Source: Clostridia bacterium
GTDB lineage: Bacteria; Bacillota; Clostridia; Oscillospirales; CAG-382
Assembly (NCBI GenBank): GCA_017447445.1
Contig: JAFSNK010000010.1
Location: 1 to 46,970, forward strand
Reading direction: 5' to 3'
DNA: 46,970 nt
Positions within the stretch are counted from its first letter, which is position 1; each line of letters begins with the position of its first letter. Position numbers and translations under genes: made by a program. Positions 1 to 8,067 of this stretch are shown here, one piece after another. The notes under the pieces are model-generated. The model saw only the letters and a program-made list of their open reading frames with translations, had not been told where the DNA came from and searched no databases.

Positions 1-71
1 CCATTCAAGTATGCTTGTACTGCCTCAAGCCTTAATTCTTTGCTGTATTTCTTGTTCTTTCTCCTTGACAT
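1..71 (-). CDS. IS3-family transposase OrfA, N-terminal fragment (cut by window edge)
   Basis: The minus-strand reading frame from ATG at 69-71 encodes MSRRKNKKYSKELRLEAVQ and a few more residues before the window edge. A basic start followed by a YSKELRLEAV helix is typical of the N-terminal helix-turn-helix of IS3-family OrfA, which binds the element's ends and, fused to OrfB by frameshifting, forms the transposase. Only about 23 codons are visible. Identification rests on this short motif and on the IR-like sequence just upstream. Confidence 0.6.
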   Translation of the reverse strand, partial: MSRRKNKKYSKELRLEAVQAYLN

Positions 72-141
72 AAAATAACCCCCATATTGTAGTCCTTGAA
101 TTTTTGTTTTTTCAAGTGTCTACTCTATGGGGATTATATCA
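1..141 (-). mobile_element. IS3-family insertion sequence, left end (partial)
   Basis: The outer end appears to be at base 141. Read on the minus strand it begins TGATATAATCCCCATAGAG, with the TG start usual for IS3-family inverted repeats, and is followed by a short leader, a GGGGGTT ribosome-binding site and a transposase start at 71. The rest lies outside the window, so the other repeat and any target duplication cannot be checked. It sits about 26 bp beyond the stop codon of the dockerin gene. Confidence 0.65.
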
Positions 142-167
142 GTTTTTTTGTTTATTCGGCGTTTGAG

Positions 168-1967
168 TTATTTTATGGTATAGGTATTCAGATAATGGCG
201 CTTGACCATCGCGTAGTCGGTGCCGTCGATCTTTTTGTTGCCGCTCACGTCGCCCGCGCGCTTCTGAAGATCGGTAAGCGCGTAGGTCCCGAGGTAATTA
301 CGCTTTATCATAGCGTAATCCGCGGCGTCTATCCTGCCGTTGCAGTTGGCGTCGCCCTTTACGAGCACGCAGTAAACGTCGTCGTCGGTTTCTATCCGCA
401 TTCCCGTAGCGACAAAGTCGGTATCCTTCACGGCCTTGCCGTCCTTATCGCTGAAACGGAAGGAATCCGCGTTTTCCATGCGCGACTTGAAAGTTGCGAG
501 ATCGGTCTTTTCAAGCACTCCGGTAACGAAACGCACGCCGTCGTCCTCGACCGCGGTATAGCCGCTTTCGGAGGTGAACCGGGGTTCGCCGCCCTCTCCA
601 CCGCCGTCCGTAAAGGTCGCCGAATCTCTAAGGTTTTCCTTGGTGTAGACCGCGACGGTCGCCATCGTCCAGTCGGGATCATTGCTCGTATCGCTGGTGA
701 CCGCCACACGGAATTCGTCGTTTTCCTTTATGCCCGCGGCGATCCCGTCGTCGCTGAACTGAACGCTGTCCGGTCCGAGCAGCGGGATTTTAAGCTTAAA
801 ATGATTCCGTCCGTTTTTGGTGCTGTACCTGTATCCCTCGGGCCAGCCGGTCTGGCTGCTGTCGCCTACCGTGAACGCGTTCCTTTCGAGATCGTACTTC
901 CTGCCGGAAGGATCGACAATCATCGCCCAGATATCGCTTTCCCTAAGGTCGGACGCGGGCCACGAGGTATCCGTAACGAGCCAGGTCTGCCCGCTTTCGT
1001 CCTCCTCGGTGCCGATAAGCTGCACGCTCACGCCCGAGAACTGCCGCCAGCCGTTATCCGGCTCGCCCTCGGAATAGGTCACGGTGGCGAAAACGTCGGA
1101 AGTGCCCATAAACCCGGTGACGACCGCCGGAGAAGCAGTCATACCCGGCACGCTGATGGCGGCGACGGCATATTCCGTGTTTTCCTCCCATTCCTTGCTC
1201 CAGTGTTCCGGAGGAATGGAGGACTCATCCAGCCCGGAGGGCCAGGAAGCGCCGGGAGCGAGCACGTTGGTTATATGTATGGTGTGCATAACGGGCGCGG
1301 GCGGTTCGGGCAGGTTCACCACTTTCACGGAGGTCACGCACGTCTGGCAGATCGCCCAAAGATCGCTGCTGTAAGTAGCCATCCAGGAGTGATCCTCCGC
1401 AGTCGCCGTGGCGATATAATAGTCGCTCCAGATATCCGTGCTGTCGGGATTGACGACGGGCGTTGTGGAAAAGTGCGCGACGGGATAGAGCGTGTAGGTC
1501 CTCGGCTTTGAGCTGTCGTAATAGGTAACGGGAGAAACGCCTTCGACCGCGGTACGGGTATAAAGGGTAAAATCGTAATTCGGTACCTGCGGATCGCATT
1601 TCGGCATCGGAACGGTCACGGTACCGCTTGTCGCGTCGCAGGTGATCACTCCGGGCGTCCATCCGGTAGACCAGCCGCACTGTTCGCATCTCTGGCCTTC
1701 CAGATCCATAACGTGGTCTTCCACCACCGCGGTGTCTCTGAGCACCTCCGAGCAGTCGGCGCAGACGCTGAACTTCACGTGCTGTTTCAGCGGGTCGAAT
1801 TCCCCGGAGTAAAGATAGGTGTCGCGGTGCGTGAGATAATAAGGATCTTTCCTTATATTCTCGTGCTCGCAGTGCAATATCTCCGCGGCGTTCACTGCGG
1901 CAAGCGCGGCGGCAAGACAGAATAAGAGCGCTATAACAAGCGCAAGCGTTCTTTTCGCGATTTTCAT
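168..1967 (-). CDS. secreted dockerin-containing protein of unknown function
   Basis: A 599-aa exported protein. Residues 1-28 form a signal peptide (basic start, then a long Leu/Ala core ending near VNAAE). The N-terminal part has paired cysteines (CADC, CEQC) that could bind metal or form disulfides. The middle is beta-rich with no catalytic domain I recognise. The last ~63 residues form a type I dockerin: two calcium loops, DANCNGRIDAAD and DVSGNKKIDGTD, each followed by a YAM(I/V)KR helix. Dockerins bind cohesins on scaffoldins or cell-surface proteins; no cohesin is in the window. It is monocistronic, beginning about 200 bp after the smsB stop and ending just before the IS3 end. Function beyond dockerin-mediated attachment is unknown. 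Confidence 0.85.
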   Translation of the reverse strand: MKIAKRTLALVIALLFCLAAALAAVNAAEILHCEHENIRKDPYYLTHRDTYLYSGEFDPLKQHVKFSVCADCSEVLRDTAVVEDHVMDLEGQRCEQCGWSTGWTPGVITCDATSGTVTVPMPKCDPQVPNYDFTLYTRTAVEGVSPVTYYDSSKPRTYTLYPVAHFSTTPVVNPDSTDIWSDYYIATATAEDHSWMATYSSDLWAICQTCVTSVKVVNLPEPPAPVMHTIHITNVLAPGASWPSGLDESSIPPEHWSKEWEENTEYAVAAISVPGMTASPAVVTGFMGTSDVFATVTYSEGEPDNGWRQFSGVSVQLIGTEEDESGQTWLVTDTSWPASDLRESDIWAMIVDPSGRKYDLERNAFTVGDSSQTGWPEGYRYSTKNGRNHFKLKIPLLGPDSVQFSDDGIAAGIKENDEFRVAVTSDTSNDPDWTMATVAVYTKENLRDSATFTDGGGEGGEPRFTSESGYTAVEDDGVRFVTGVLEKTDLATFKSRMENADSFRFSDKDGKAVKDTDFVATGMRIETDDDVYCVLVKGDANCNGRIDAADYAMIKRNYLGTYALTDLQKRAGDVSGNKKIDGTDYAMVKRHYLNTYTIK

Positions 1968-2066
1968 TTTTATGTTTCCCCTTTCGTTTTTCCGGCGCGC
2001 GTTTTTGCTTTGCGCCCGCGCGCGGCGTTATATTACAACTATATTTAACACGGAATACGGCAAAAA

Positions 2067-2103
2067 ACAAGCGCCGCGGCACAAACGGTAGTGTACGCGG
2101 CGC
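2067..2103 (-). terminator. rho-independent terminator of the smsCB operon
   Basis: On the minus strand GCGCCGCG pairs with CGCGGCGC (2096-2103 with 2071-2078) and is followed by TTGTTTTTTG. It lies about 70 bases beyond the smsB stop and upstream of the dockerin gene, so the two are separate transcripts. A second palindrome (2127-2144) lies between it and smsB without a T run. Confidence 0.7.
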
Positions 2104-2170
2104 AGGCGGTATTCTTTTTTTGTTCCGAAACGCGGCGCGGCGTTTCACGGCGCAAGCGGGAAAGAAGGTT

Positions 2171-3097
2171 TCAGCGTAAAAAGCCGTTAATTATCTGTTC
2201 CTCGGCTTCCTTTTCGGTAAGTCCCAACGTCATAAGCTTGGTTATCTGCTCGCCCGCGATCTTGCCGATGGCGGCTTCGTGCACAAGCTCCGCGTCGACG
2301 CAGTTTGCTTCCAGCGCGGGAACGGCGAGTATGCGCCCGTTGTCCATGATTATCGAATCGCATTCCGAATGCCCGCGGCAGACCGAATTGCCGTAAAGAG
2401 TGGCGTCGAACTTCTGGTAGGAATCGTCCTTCGCGACGGAACGCGACACCACGTCCGCGCTCGAACCTTCGCCGTTCAGGGCGACCTTGTAGGCGCTTAT
2501 CGCGCGCTGTGAGCCGTGAGTCATAAGCCGTTCGCGCACGATCAGCTTCGCGCCGGAGGCAAGCTCCGCCTTCGTGGTGCGCTCGGTATCGTCCACGCCC
2601 TCGATCTGCACCATTTCCATTTCGGCGTAACCGCCCTGCTCCAGATAAACTTCGGTAACGGGGTTGAGTATCCGTTTACCGCTTCCGGTGCCGGAGCCGT
2701 AGTGCTTTTCGACGTATTTGACCTTTGCGTTCGCGCCGACGAAGAAGCGGTGAATGCCGTCGTGCCTCGAATCGTGCGTGCCGCAGTTATCTATCCCGCA
2801 GCCGGCGACTATGACCACGTCGGCGCCTTCGCCGATATAAAAATCGTTGTAAACGACTTCGGAAAGCCCGCTTTCGGAAAGCACCACCGGGATATGCACG
2901 CTTTCGTTGCGGGTGCCGGGCTTTATGCGTATCTCGAGCCCGCTTACGTCGGTTTTGGGGATTATCTCTATGTTTTCGGTAGACTGTCTGCCCACCGATC
3001 TTCCGTTCGCGCGGATGTTATAGGCGCCTACCGGCACGGTGTGCAGGTCCGCGACCTCGCGCAGGATGCGCTGCTGTATATCGTTCAGTCCGAGCAT
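2171..3097 (-). CDS. SufB/SufD-family Fe-S cluster scaffold protein (SmsB-like)
   Basis: A 308-aa SufB/SufD-family protein, well short of SufB (about 470 aa), so it has only the beta-helix core and C-terminal helical tail. The C-terminus carries the SufB signature: Cys266 followed by VHEAAIGKIAGEQ (His273, Glu274), matching the conserved Cys and HEA region where SufB builds the cluster with SufD. It starts 4 nt after the sufC-like stop, with GGAGG inside the end of that gene. With SufC as sole partner and no sufD, sufS or sufU adjacent, the pair fits the minimal SMS (SmsCB) system described as an ancestral SUF relative in anaerobes. The family call is firm; the SMS assignment is inferred from length and gene content. 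Confidence 0.88.
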   Translation of the reverse strand: MLGLNDIQQRILREVADLHTVPVGAYNIRANGRSVGRQSTENIEIIPKTDVSGLEIRIKPGTRNESVHIPVVLSESGLSEVVYNDFYIGEGADVVIVAGCGIDNCGTHDSRHDGIHRFFVGANAKVKYVEKHYGSGTGSGKRILNPVTEVYLEQGGYAEMEMVQIEGVDDTERTTKAELASGAKLIVRERLMTHGSQRAISAYKVALNGEGSSADVVSRSVAKDDSYQKFDATLYGNSVCRGHSECDSIIMDNGRILAVPALEANCVDAELVHEAAIGKIAGEQITKLMTLGLTEKEAEEQIINGFLR

Positions 3098-3101
3098 ATT
3101 C

Positions 3102-3848
3102 TTATACCTCCGTTCCGCAAGGTTCGGCTTTCGGGCAGGTCTTCTGCGCGGAAGCGGTGCCGACGAGCCCCGGAAACACCTTCGACGCCTCGCCCTGGGA
3201 TTTCACCCTGCCTTCGCTTATAACGATTATCTCGTCGGCTATCTGCAGGATACGCTCCTGATGGGAGATTATGAGTATGGAGCTGTCTTTCGTCGTTTCG
3301 CGCATGCGGCGGAAAACGCCGATGAGGTTACGGAAGCTCCAAAGGTCGATGCCCGCTTCCGGTTCGTCGAAGATCGAAAGCTTCGCTCCGCGGGCAAGCA
3401 CTGTCGCGATCTCGATACGTTTCAGCTCGCCGCCGGAAAGACTGGCGTTGACTTCCCTTTCGATATAATCGCGGGCGCAGAGCCCGACGGAAGAAAGGTA
3501 TTCGCAGGCGTCGGAGACCGAAAGCTGCCTGCCCGCAGCGATACGGATAAGGTCGAAAACGTTGATGCCCTTGAACCTGACCGGCTGCTGGAACGCGAAC
3601 GCGATACCCATACGGGCGCGCTCCGTTACGCTTTCGGCGGTGATATCCCTGCCGTTGAAGATTATGCTGCCTTCGTCCGGCGTTTCGATCCCGGCGATCA
3701 GCCGCGCGAGCGTGGATTTCCCGCCGCCGTTCGGCCCGGTGACGACGACAAGTCTGCCGTCCGGTATTTTAAGGTCTATGTTTCTGATTATTTCTTTGCC
3801 CTGACCGGCGTCGTCCACACTGAACGAGACGTTTTTAAGCTCCAGCAC
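3102..3848 (-). CDS. SufC-like Fe-S assembly ATPase (SmsC)
   Basis: A 248-aa ABC-type ATPase that powers cluster assembly on the SufB-like partner; it is cytoplasmic with no membrane segment. Walker A GPNGGGKST is near residues 38-46, the Q-loop follows (AFAFQQPVRF), then the LSGGELKR signature, Walker B LSIFDEPEAGID and the H-loop ISHQER. I chose the GTG at 3848 (protein starting MLELKN) because GGGAGG lies 7 nt upstream and SufC proteins start this way; a longer frame from 3881 has no such site. It is the first gene of a two-gene operon with the SufB-like protein and diverges from the phage-type cassette to its right. The C-terminal tail is cysteine-containing (KTCPKAEPC), which is unusual for SufC. 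Confidence 0.9.
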   Translation of the reverse strand: MLELKNVSFSVDDAGQGKEIIRNIDLKIPDGRLVVVTGPNGGGKSTLARLIAGIETPDEGSIIFNGRDITAESVTERARMGIAFAFQQPVRFKGINVFDLIRIAAGRQLSVSDACEYLSSVGLCARDYIEREVNASLSGGELKRIEIATVLARGAKLSIFDEPEAGIDLWSFRNLIGVFRRMRETTKDSSILIISHQERILQIADEIIVISEGRVKSQGEASKVFPGLVGTASAQKTCPKAEPCGTEV

Positions 3849-4211
3849 GGCGATACCTCCCGAATTCCTTTGATTTCGCACTGTTTTTATATTTTACCAC
3901 AAAAAAACGAATTTGTATAGTGTTTTGGCAAAAAATGTTATTTTCCCGCTTTTGTCGCGGCGTTTTCCCGCACGGGGGACGCGGCGGCGGGGCGGGATTC
4001 CTTTTGGATTAATACGGGATGAATATTCCCCGCATTTGCGTTAGAATTATCGCGTCGGAGGCGAAAGCGCGGCGAAGCGTTTGCATGCGGCGCAAAGCGG
4101 CGCGCGGAGCTCCCGCAGACGGAACGGGCGGACACGTTTTTATTTTGCGCCGTGTTTACCGGCGGAGCGACGCGGGACCTTCGACAAACGCACGGGAAGG
4201 AGGAATGAGCA
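3849..4211. other. divergent intergenic region between smsC and the capsid cassette
   Basis: About 360 bases with no supported gene. The smsC side is AT-rich (TAAAATATAAAA on the minus strand near 3885-3897, a possible -10 but without a good -35). The other half is very GC-rich and contains only short low-quality frames. I found no convincing promoter driving the rightward cassette, which matters for whether it is expressed. A strong AAGGAGG lies at 4197-4203. Confidence 0.5.
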
Positions 4212-4595
4212 ATACCGGAAGAAACGAAAAAGCGCGGGCGGAGCGGTTTTGACAAAGCGGCGCTCGAAAAAGCCGTGAACGATTACTTCGGAGTTTTTCT
4301 TGCCGAAAGCGGCGAGATAGCGGATATGGAATCGCTTGCGGAATATCTGGGCACCACGCGTGACAGACTGCTTGCGCTGACGAACGACAAAAAGTGCGGC
4401 GAGGTGATTAAGCGGGCGCGCAACCGTATAGCGATGATAAAGAAACAGCTTGCTTTCAACGGGAAGATACCCGCCGCGGTGCTTTCGTTCGATCTTAAAA
4501 ACAACCACGGCTACCGCGACAAGCCGGAGGATTCCGAACCCGAGGGAGCGGAACAGATAATCATTAAGGGCCGCGCGACGGATTGGGCGAAATGA
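4212..4595 (+). CDS. terminase small subunit (P22 gp3-like DNA-packaging protein)
   Basis: The small terminase recognises phage DNA and loads the large subunit. The C-terminal part, KKQLAFNGKIPAAVLSFDL then KNNHGYRDK, matches the GP3-type packaging family, in which a helical region ends in a FNLKNNxGWxDK-like motif. The start is odd. The first standard in-frame start is GTG at 4275, but good coding sequence (KKRGRSGFDKAALEKAVNDY) lies upstream, back to ATA at 4212, 8 nt after AAGGAGG; a TGA at 4206-4208 closes the frame just before. An ATG at 4205 is only 1 nt from the SD and in another frame, ending after 15 codons. So the original ATG may have mutated to ATA, or ATA is used. Length from ATA is 127 aa. 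The stop overlaps the TerL start (ATGA). Confidence 0.75.
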   Translation: MPEETKKRGRSGFDKAALEKAVNDYFGVFLAESGEIADMESLAEYLGTTRDRLLALTNDKKCGEVIKRARNRIAMIKKQLAFNGKIPAAVLSFDLKNNHGYRDKPEDSEPEGAEQIIIKGRATDWAK

Positions 4596-5935
4596 AGGAG
4601 CTTGTGATCGACCCGAATCCGAAACAGCGGATGTTTTTCGAATCGACCGCGAAATATACCGCCTACGGAGGAGCGAGAGGCGGAGGAAAAAGCTGGGCGA
4701 TGCGCGTAAAGCTTATACTTCTGGCGCTGAATTACGAAGGCATACAGATATTGCTTTTGCGCCGCACGCTTACGGAACTGCGGGAAAACCATCTGCTGCC
4801 GATGCAGAAGCTGCTGGAAGGGATCGCGCGGTATTCCGCGGGGGAAAAGGAATTCCGGTTCAAAAACGGCTCGCGGATAAAGCTGGGCTACTGCGACAGC
4901 GAAAGCGACGTTCTGCAGTACCAGGGGCAGGCGTACGAGGTGATCGGAATGGAGGAGGCGACTCATTTCACCGAATTTCAGTTCAACGCGCTTACCGAAA
5001 GCAACCGCGCCTCCGGAAATATGAAAACGCGGTTCGCGCCGAGGATGTATTTCACCTGCAATCCCGGCGGAGTCGGACACGAGTGGGTGAAAAGGCGGTT
5101 TATCGACAGGAGCTTCCGCGGGAGCGAGAAGCCGGAGGATTACCTTTTTATAAAATCGCTTGTGTTCGACAACCGCTACATAATGGAAAACGATCCCGGC
5201 TACGTGCAAACGCTTATGAATCTTCCCGAATCGCGCCGGAAGGCGATGCTCTACGGCGACTGGAATGCTTTCGAGGGCGCTTTCTTCCCCGAATTCAATC
5301 CCGAAAAGCATACGGTGCCGCCGCCGGACATCCCGGAAGGCAGCATTCGGTTCCGCGCGCTGGATTACGGGCTGGATATGACCGCCTGTCTGTGGTGCTT
5401 TGCCGGTCCCGACGGCGGAGTTACGGTTTACCGCGAGCTTTACGAAAGCGGGCTTCTGCTTTCCGAAGCGGCGAAAAAGATCGTTGCGCTTACCGGGAAG
5501 GGCGAAAATATTCGCTACACGGCGGCGTCTCCCGACCTGTGGAACCGCAGGCAGGAAAGCGGCAGAAGCGGGTTCGAGATAATGACCGCGAGCGGGCTGA
5601 AGCAGTTGATAAAGGCGGACGACGCGCGCATCCCGGGGTGGCGCGTCGTGCGCGAATACCTTAAAGGCGGCGAGCATTCGCCGGGGCTTAAAATAAGCCG
5701 CGACTGCGTGAACCTTATACGCTGTCTGCCGCTGCTGCGGTTCGACGAGCGTGTGCGTGAGGACGCGGCGGGCACCCCGCACGAGATAACGCACGCGCCG
5801 GAAGCGCTGCGCTACGCGCTATGCTCGCGCATACCGAAACCCGCTTTGCAAAAGCGCCCGGCGGGCGGGATCTACAGCTTTTCCCCGCGTGTGACCGAGC
5901 CGCGGGCGGACTACGCCGAATTTTTGGATTACTGA
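4592..5935 (+). CDS. terminase large subunit
   Basis: The DNA-packaging motor and headful nuclease, 447 aa. Walker A is GGARGGGKS near residues 26-34; the Walker B region is VIGMEEATHF near residue 115, with the catalytic acid after a hydrophobic strand. The C-terminal RNase H-like nuclease begins at RFRALDYGLDMTACLWC, whose Asp would bind metal, and continues through AASPDLWNRR. I chose ATG at 4592, overlapping the TerS stop, over an upstream TTG at 4583. The length is usual for terminases of Firmicutes podophages. No inactivating change is visible, so the ATPase and nuclease could be active. The next gene, the portal, follows after about 10 nt. Confidence 0.92.
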   Translation: MKELVIDPNPKQRMFFESTAKYTAYGGARGGGKSWAMRVKLILLALNYEGIQILLLRRTLTELRENHLLPMQKLLEGIARYSAGEKEFRFKNGSRIKLGYCDSESDVLQYQGQAYEVIGMEEATHFTEFQFNALTESNRASGNMKTRFAPRMYFTCNPGGVGHEWVKRRFIDRSFRGSEKPEDYLFIKSLVFDNRYIMENDPGYVQTLMNLPESRRKAMLYGDWNAFEGAFFPEFNPEKHTVPPPDIPEGSIRFRALDYGLDMTACLWCFAGPDGGVTVYRELYESGLLLSEAAKKIVALTGKGENIRYTAASPDLWNRRQESGRSGFEIMTASGLKQLIKADDARIPGWRVVREYLKGGEHSPGLKISRDCVNLIRCLPLLRFDERVREDAAGTPHEITHAPEALRYALCSRIPKPALQKRPAGGIYSFSPRVTEPRADYAEFLDY

Positions 5936-5945
5936 AAGAGGTTTT

Positions 5946-7511
5946 ATGAAACTTACGAAAAACGCGCCCTTTACTGATGAATGGCTGCTCTATGAAAAGG
6001 GCAAGGAGTACAATTACTCCATCGATCTTTACAACAAGGTGAACACCAACGAGAGGTTTTACAGAGGCGACCAGTGGGATAACATCAATCCCGGCGGACT
6101 GCCGACGCCGGTGTTCAACATCTTCAAGCGCATCATCGGCTATTTCACCAGCAGTATAATGCAGAATTCGGTGAAGATGCGCTACACCATATGTTCTCCG
6201 GGCGGCGGCGGATACGGCATAAGCGAGGAGGAGGCGAACGCCGCCTCTGAAAAGCTCAACCGCATTTCCGAAATGCGGTGGCGCAAAAACAAAATGGAAA
6301 GTCTTATCGCCTCGTCGCTTACCGACGCCGCCGTTTCGGGGGACGCCGTCTGCTATACCTACTGGGACCCGGATATACGCACCGGACAGCCGTTCACGGG
6401 GGATTTCGTGACCGTGCTGATCGACAACACGAACGTATTCTTCGGGGACCCGAACTCCAAGGACGTACAGAAGCAGCCGTACATCCTTATTTCCCGCCGC
6501 GAGACGGTGGAAAGTCTTGTCGACCAGGCGAAAAAGAACGGGATCGCGCCGGAGATGATCGCAAAGATAAGGCCCGACGACGAGACCGAAACGCTTTCGG
6601 GCGATATGGCGAAAAAGGAGATAGCGGACACCAAGTGCATTTCGCTTATAAAGCTGTGGAAGGGCGAAAACGGACACGTTTTCTACCGCAAGTCGGTTAA
6701 AAACGCGGTGATAAAGGAGACGACCGACACTTCCCTGCTGCTTTACCCGGTGGCGTTCTATAACTGGAGCCCCATTAAGAACAGTTGGCACGGGCAGGCG
6801 GTGGGCACCGGACTCGTCGAGAATCAGATATTCATAAACAAGGGCTTCGCCATGGTTATGAAGCATATGATGGACACCGCGTTTTCGAAGGTCGTGTACG
6901 ATTCTACGATGCTGGACAGTTGGTCCAACCGCGTGGGCGAGGCGATAGCCGTGAACGGCCCCGTGGAGAACGTGGCAAAGGTGATCTCGCCCGGGCAGAT
7001 GCAGTCCGGCATGCTGGACGTGATCTCCATGGCGATAGCGAACACGAAGGAGTTTATGGGAGCGACGGACACCGCCCTGGGCGACGTTACGCCCACGAAC
7101 ACCAGCGCCATACTCGCGCTGCAGAACGCTTCGGCGGTGCCTTTGGAGAACGTGAAGCGCTCGCTTTACCAGTTCGTGGAGGATATCGGGCTGATCTGGC
7201 TGGACTTTATGTTCGCCTATTACGACGACAGGCGGCTGGTTGGATTTATCGAATCCGGAAGCGAAAAGTACGAAAAATTCGGGTTTTCGAAATACCGCGA
7301 CGAGATATTCAACTGCCGCGTGGACGTAGGATCGGGCAGCTACTGGAGCGAGATATCCTCGCTGAACACGCTCGACGGTCTGCTTAAGCTCGGCAAAATA
7401 AGCACCGTGCAGTATCTTGAACGCATACCCGAGGGACTTATTCCCGATAAGGACAAGCTTATCGAAGAGATCCGCGCCGCGGAACTTAACAAAGGAGACG
7501 AACAGGAATGA
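5946..7511 (+). CDS. phage portal protein
   Basis: A 521-aa portal protein; twelve copies would form the ring at one capsid vertex through which terminase pumps DNA and to which the tail machinery attaches. The identification rests on the position directly after TerL, the length, and portal-like features: an N-terminal NTNERFYRGDQW segment followed by a VFNIFKRII membrane-distal helix, a central beta-rich domain with GDAVCYTYWDP, and the long FMGATDTALGDVTPTNTSA segment near residue 370 typical of P22-type and SPP1-type portals in Firmicutes. The SD is AAGAGG, with ATG at 5946. Its last codon overlaps the scaffold start by 4 nt (ATGA). Confidence 0.9.
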   Translation: MKLTKNAPFTDEWLLYEKGKEYNYSIDLYNKVNTNERFYRGDQWDNINPGGLPTPVFNIFKRIIGYFTSSIMQNSVKMRYTICSPGGGGYGISEEEANAASEKLNRISEMRWRKNKMESLIASSLTDAAVSGDAVCYTYWDPDIRTGQPFTGDFVTVLIDNTNVFFGDPNSKDVQKQPYILISRRETVESLVDQAKKNGIAPEMIAKIRPDDETETLSGDMAKKEIADTKCISLIKLWKGENGHVFYRKSVKNAVIKETTDTSLLLYPVAFYNWSPIKNSWHGQAVGTGLVENQIFINKGFAMVMKHMMDTAFSKVVYDSTMLDSWSNRVGEAIAVNGPVENVAKVISPGQMQSGMLDVISMAIANTKEFMGATDTALGDVTPTNTSAILALQNASAVPLENVKRSLYQFVEDIGLIWLDFMFAYYDDRRLVGFIESGSEKYEKFGFSKYRDEIFNCRVDVGSGSYWSEISSLNTLDGLLKLGKISTVQYLERIPEGLIPDKDKLIEEIRAAELNKGDEQE

Positions 7512-8050
7512 AAAAGATCAACAACGAACAGATACTCGATATGATCTACGATCTCGCCGACGCGGCGGGAATGCGGATCGGCGAGTTTATGGAAAAGCTC
7601 GGCGAAGAATACGGTATAAAGCCGATCCCCGACGATCTGCCGGAGGATATCGCCGCCGAGCTTGCCGAAGCGCGCGAGCTGAAGAAGCGCGAGCGAGCCA
7701 ACGCGAAGAAGGCGGAAAGCGAGAACGCCGCCGCGGAGGAGATTAAGCGCTTCCGCGAGCTGTTCCCGGACGTCGGCGCCGATTCCATACCCGATGAGGT
7801 TTGGGAGGACGTCGCCGCCGGAGCCGACCTTCCGCACGCCTACGCCTTTTACAAGATAAAGGGCGAGGGCGAAAAGCTTTACGCCGACGCGGTGAACCGC
7901 CGCAATTCCGAAAAAGGCGCCGCGGCGTCCGGAGACGGAGCGACCGAACCCGCCTACACCAAGGACGAGGTGGAAAAGATGACCGGCGGCGAAGTACGCA
8001 AAAACTATAAAAACATCGTTCGCGCGATGAAAAACTGGAGATTCAACTGA
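7508..8050 (+). CDS. probable capsid scaffolding protein
   Basis: A 180-aa, highly charged protein. Residues ~50-90 form a predicted coiled coil rich in Ala, Glu, Lys and Arg; the C-terminus is basic (EVRKNYKNIVRAMKNWRF), as in scaffolds that contact the coat protein through a basic helix-turn-helix. It sits between the portal and coat genes, exactly where P22 gene 8 lies, and overlaps the portal by 4 nt. Scaffolds diverge fast, so the call depends on position and composition, not on sequence similarity. No protease gene is nearby, consistent with a P22-style reusable scaffold. Confidence 0.75.
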   Translation: MKKINNEQILDMIYDLADAAGMRIGEFMEKLGEEYGIKPIPDDLPEDIAAELAEARELKKRERANAKKAESENAAAEEIKRFRELFPDVGADSIPDEVWEDVAAGADLPHAYAFYKIKGEGEKLYADAVNRRNSEKGAAASGDGATEPAYTKDEVEKMTGGEVRKNYKNIVRAMKNWRFN

Positions 8051-8067
8051 AAGAAAGGATTTGAAAA

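Noticed and set aside
96..1511. 471-codon plus-strand frame over the dockerin gene
   Set aside because: It is antisense to a well-supported dockerin protein and has no ribosome-binding site or recognisable motif.
3870..3930. consensus promoter for smsC or the rightward cassette
   Set aside because: AT-rich sequences are present, but no pair of hexamers had proper spacing and match, so no promoter is claimed.
3938..4255. short frames in the region between smsC and the capsid cassette
   Set aside because: Low-complexity Arg/Ala-rich products without SD, overlapping on both strands.
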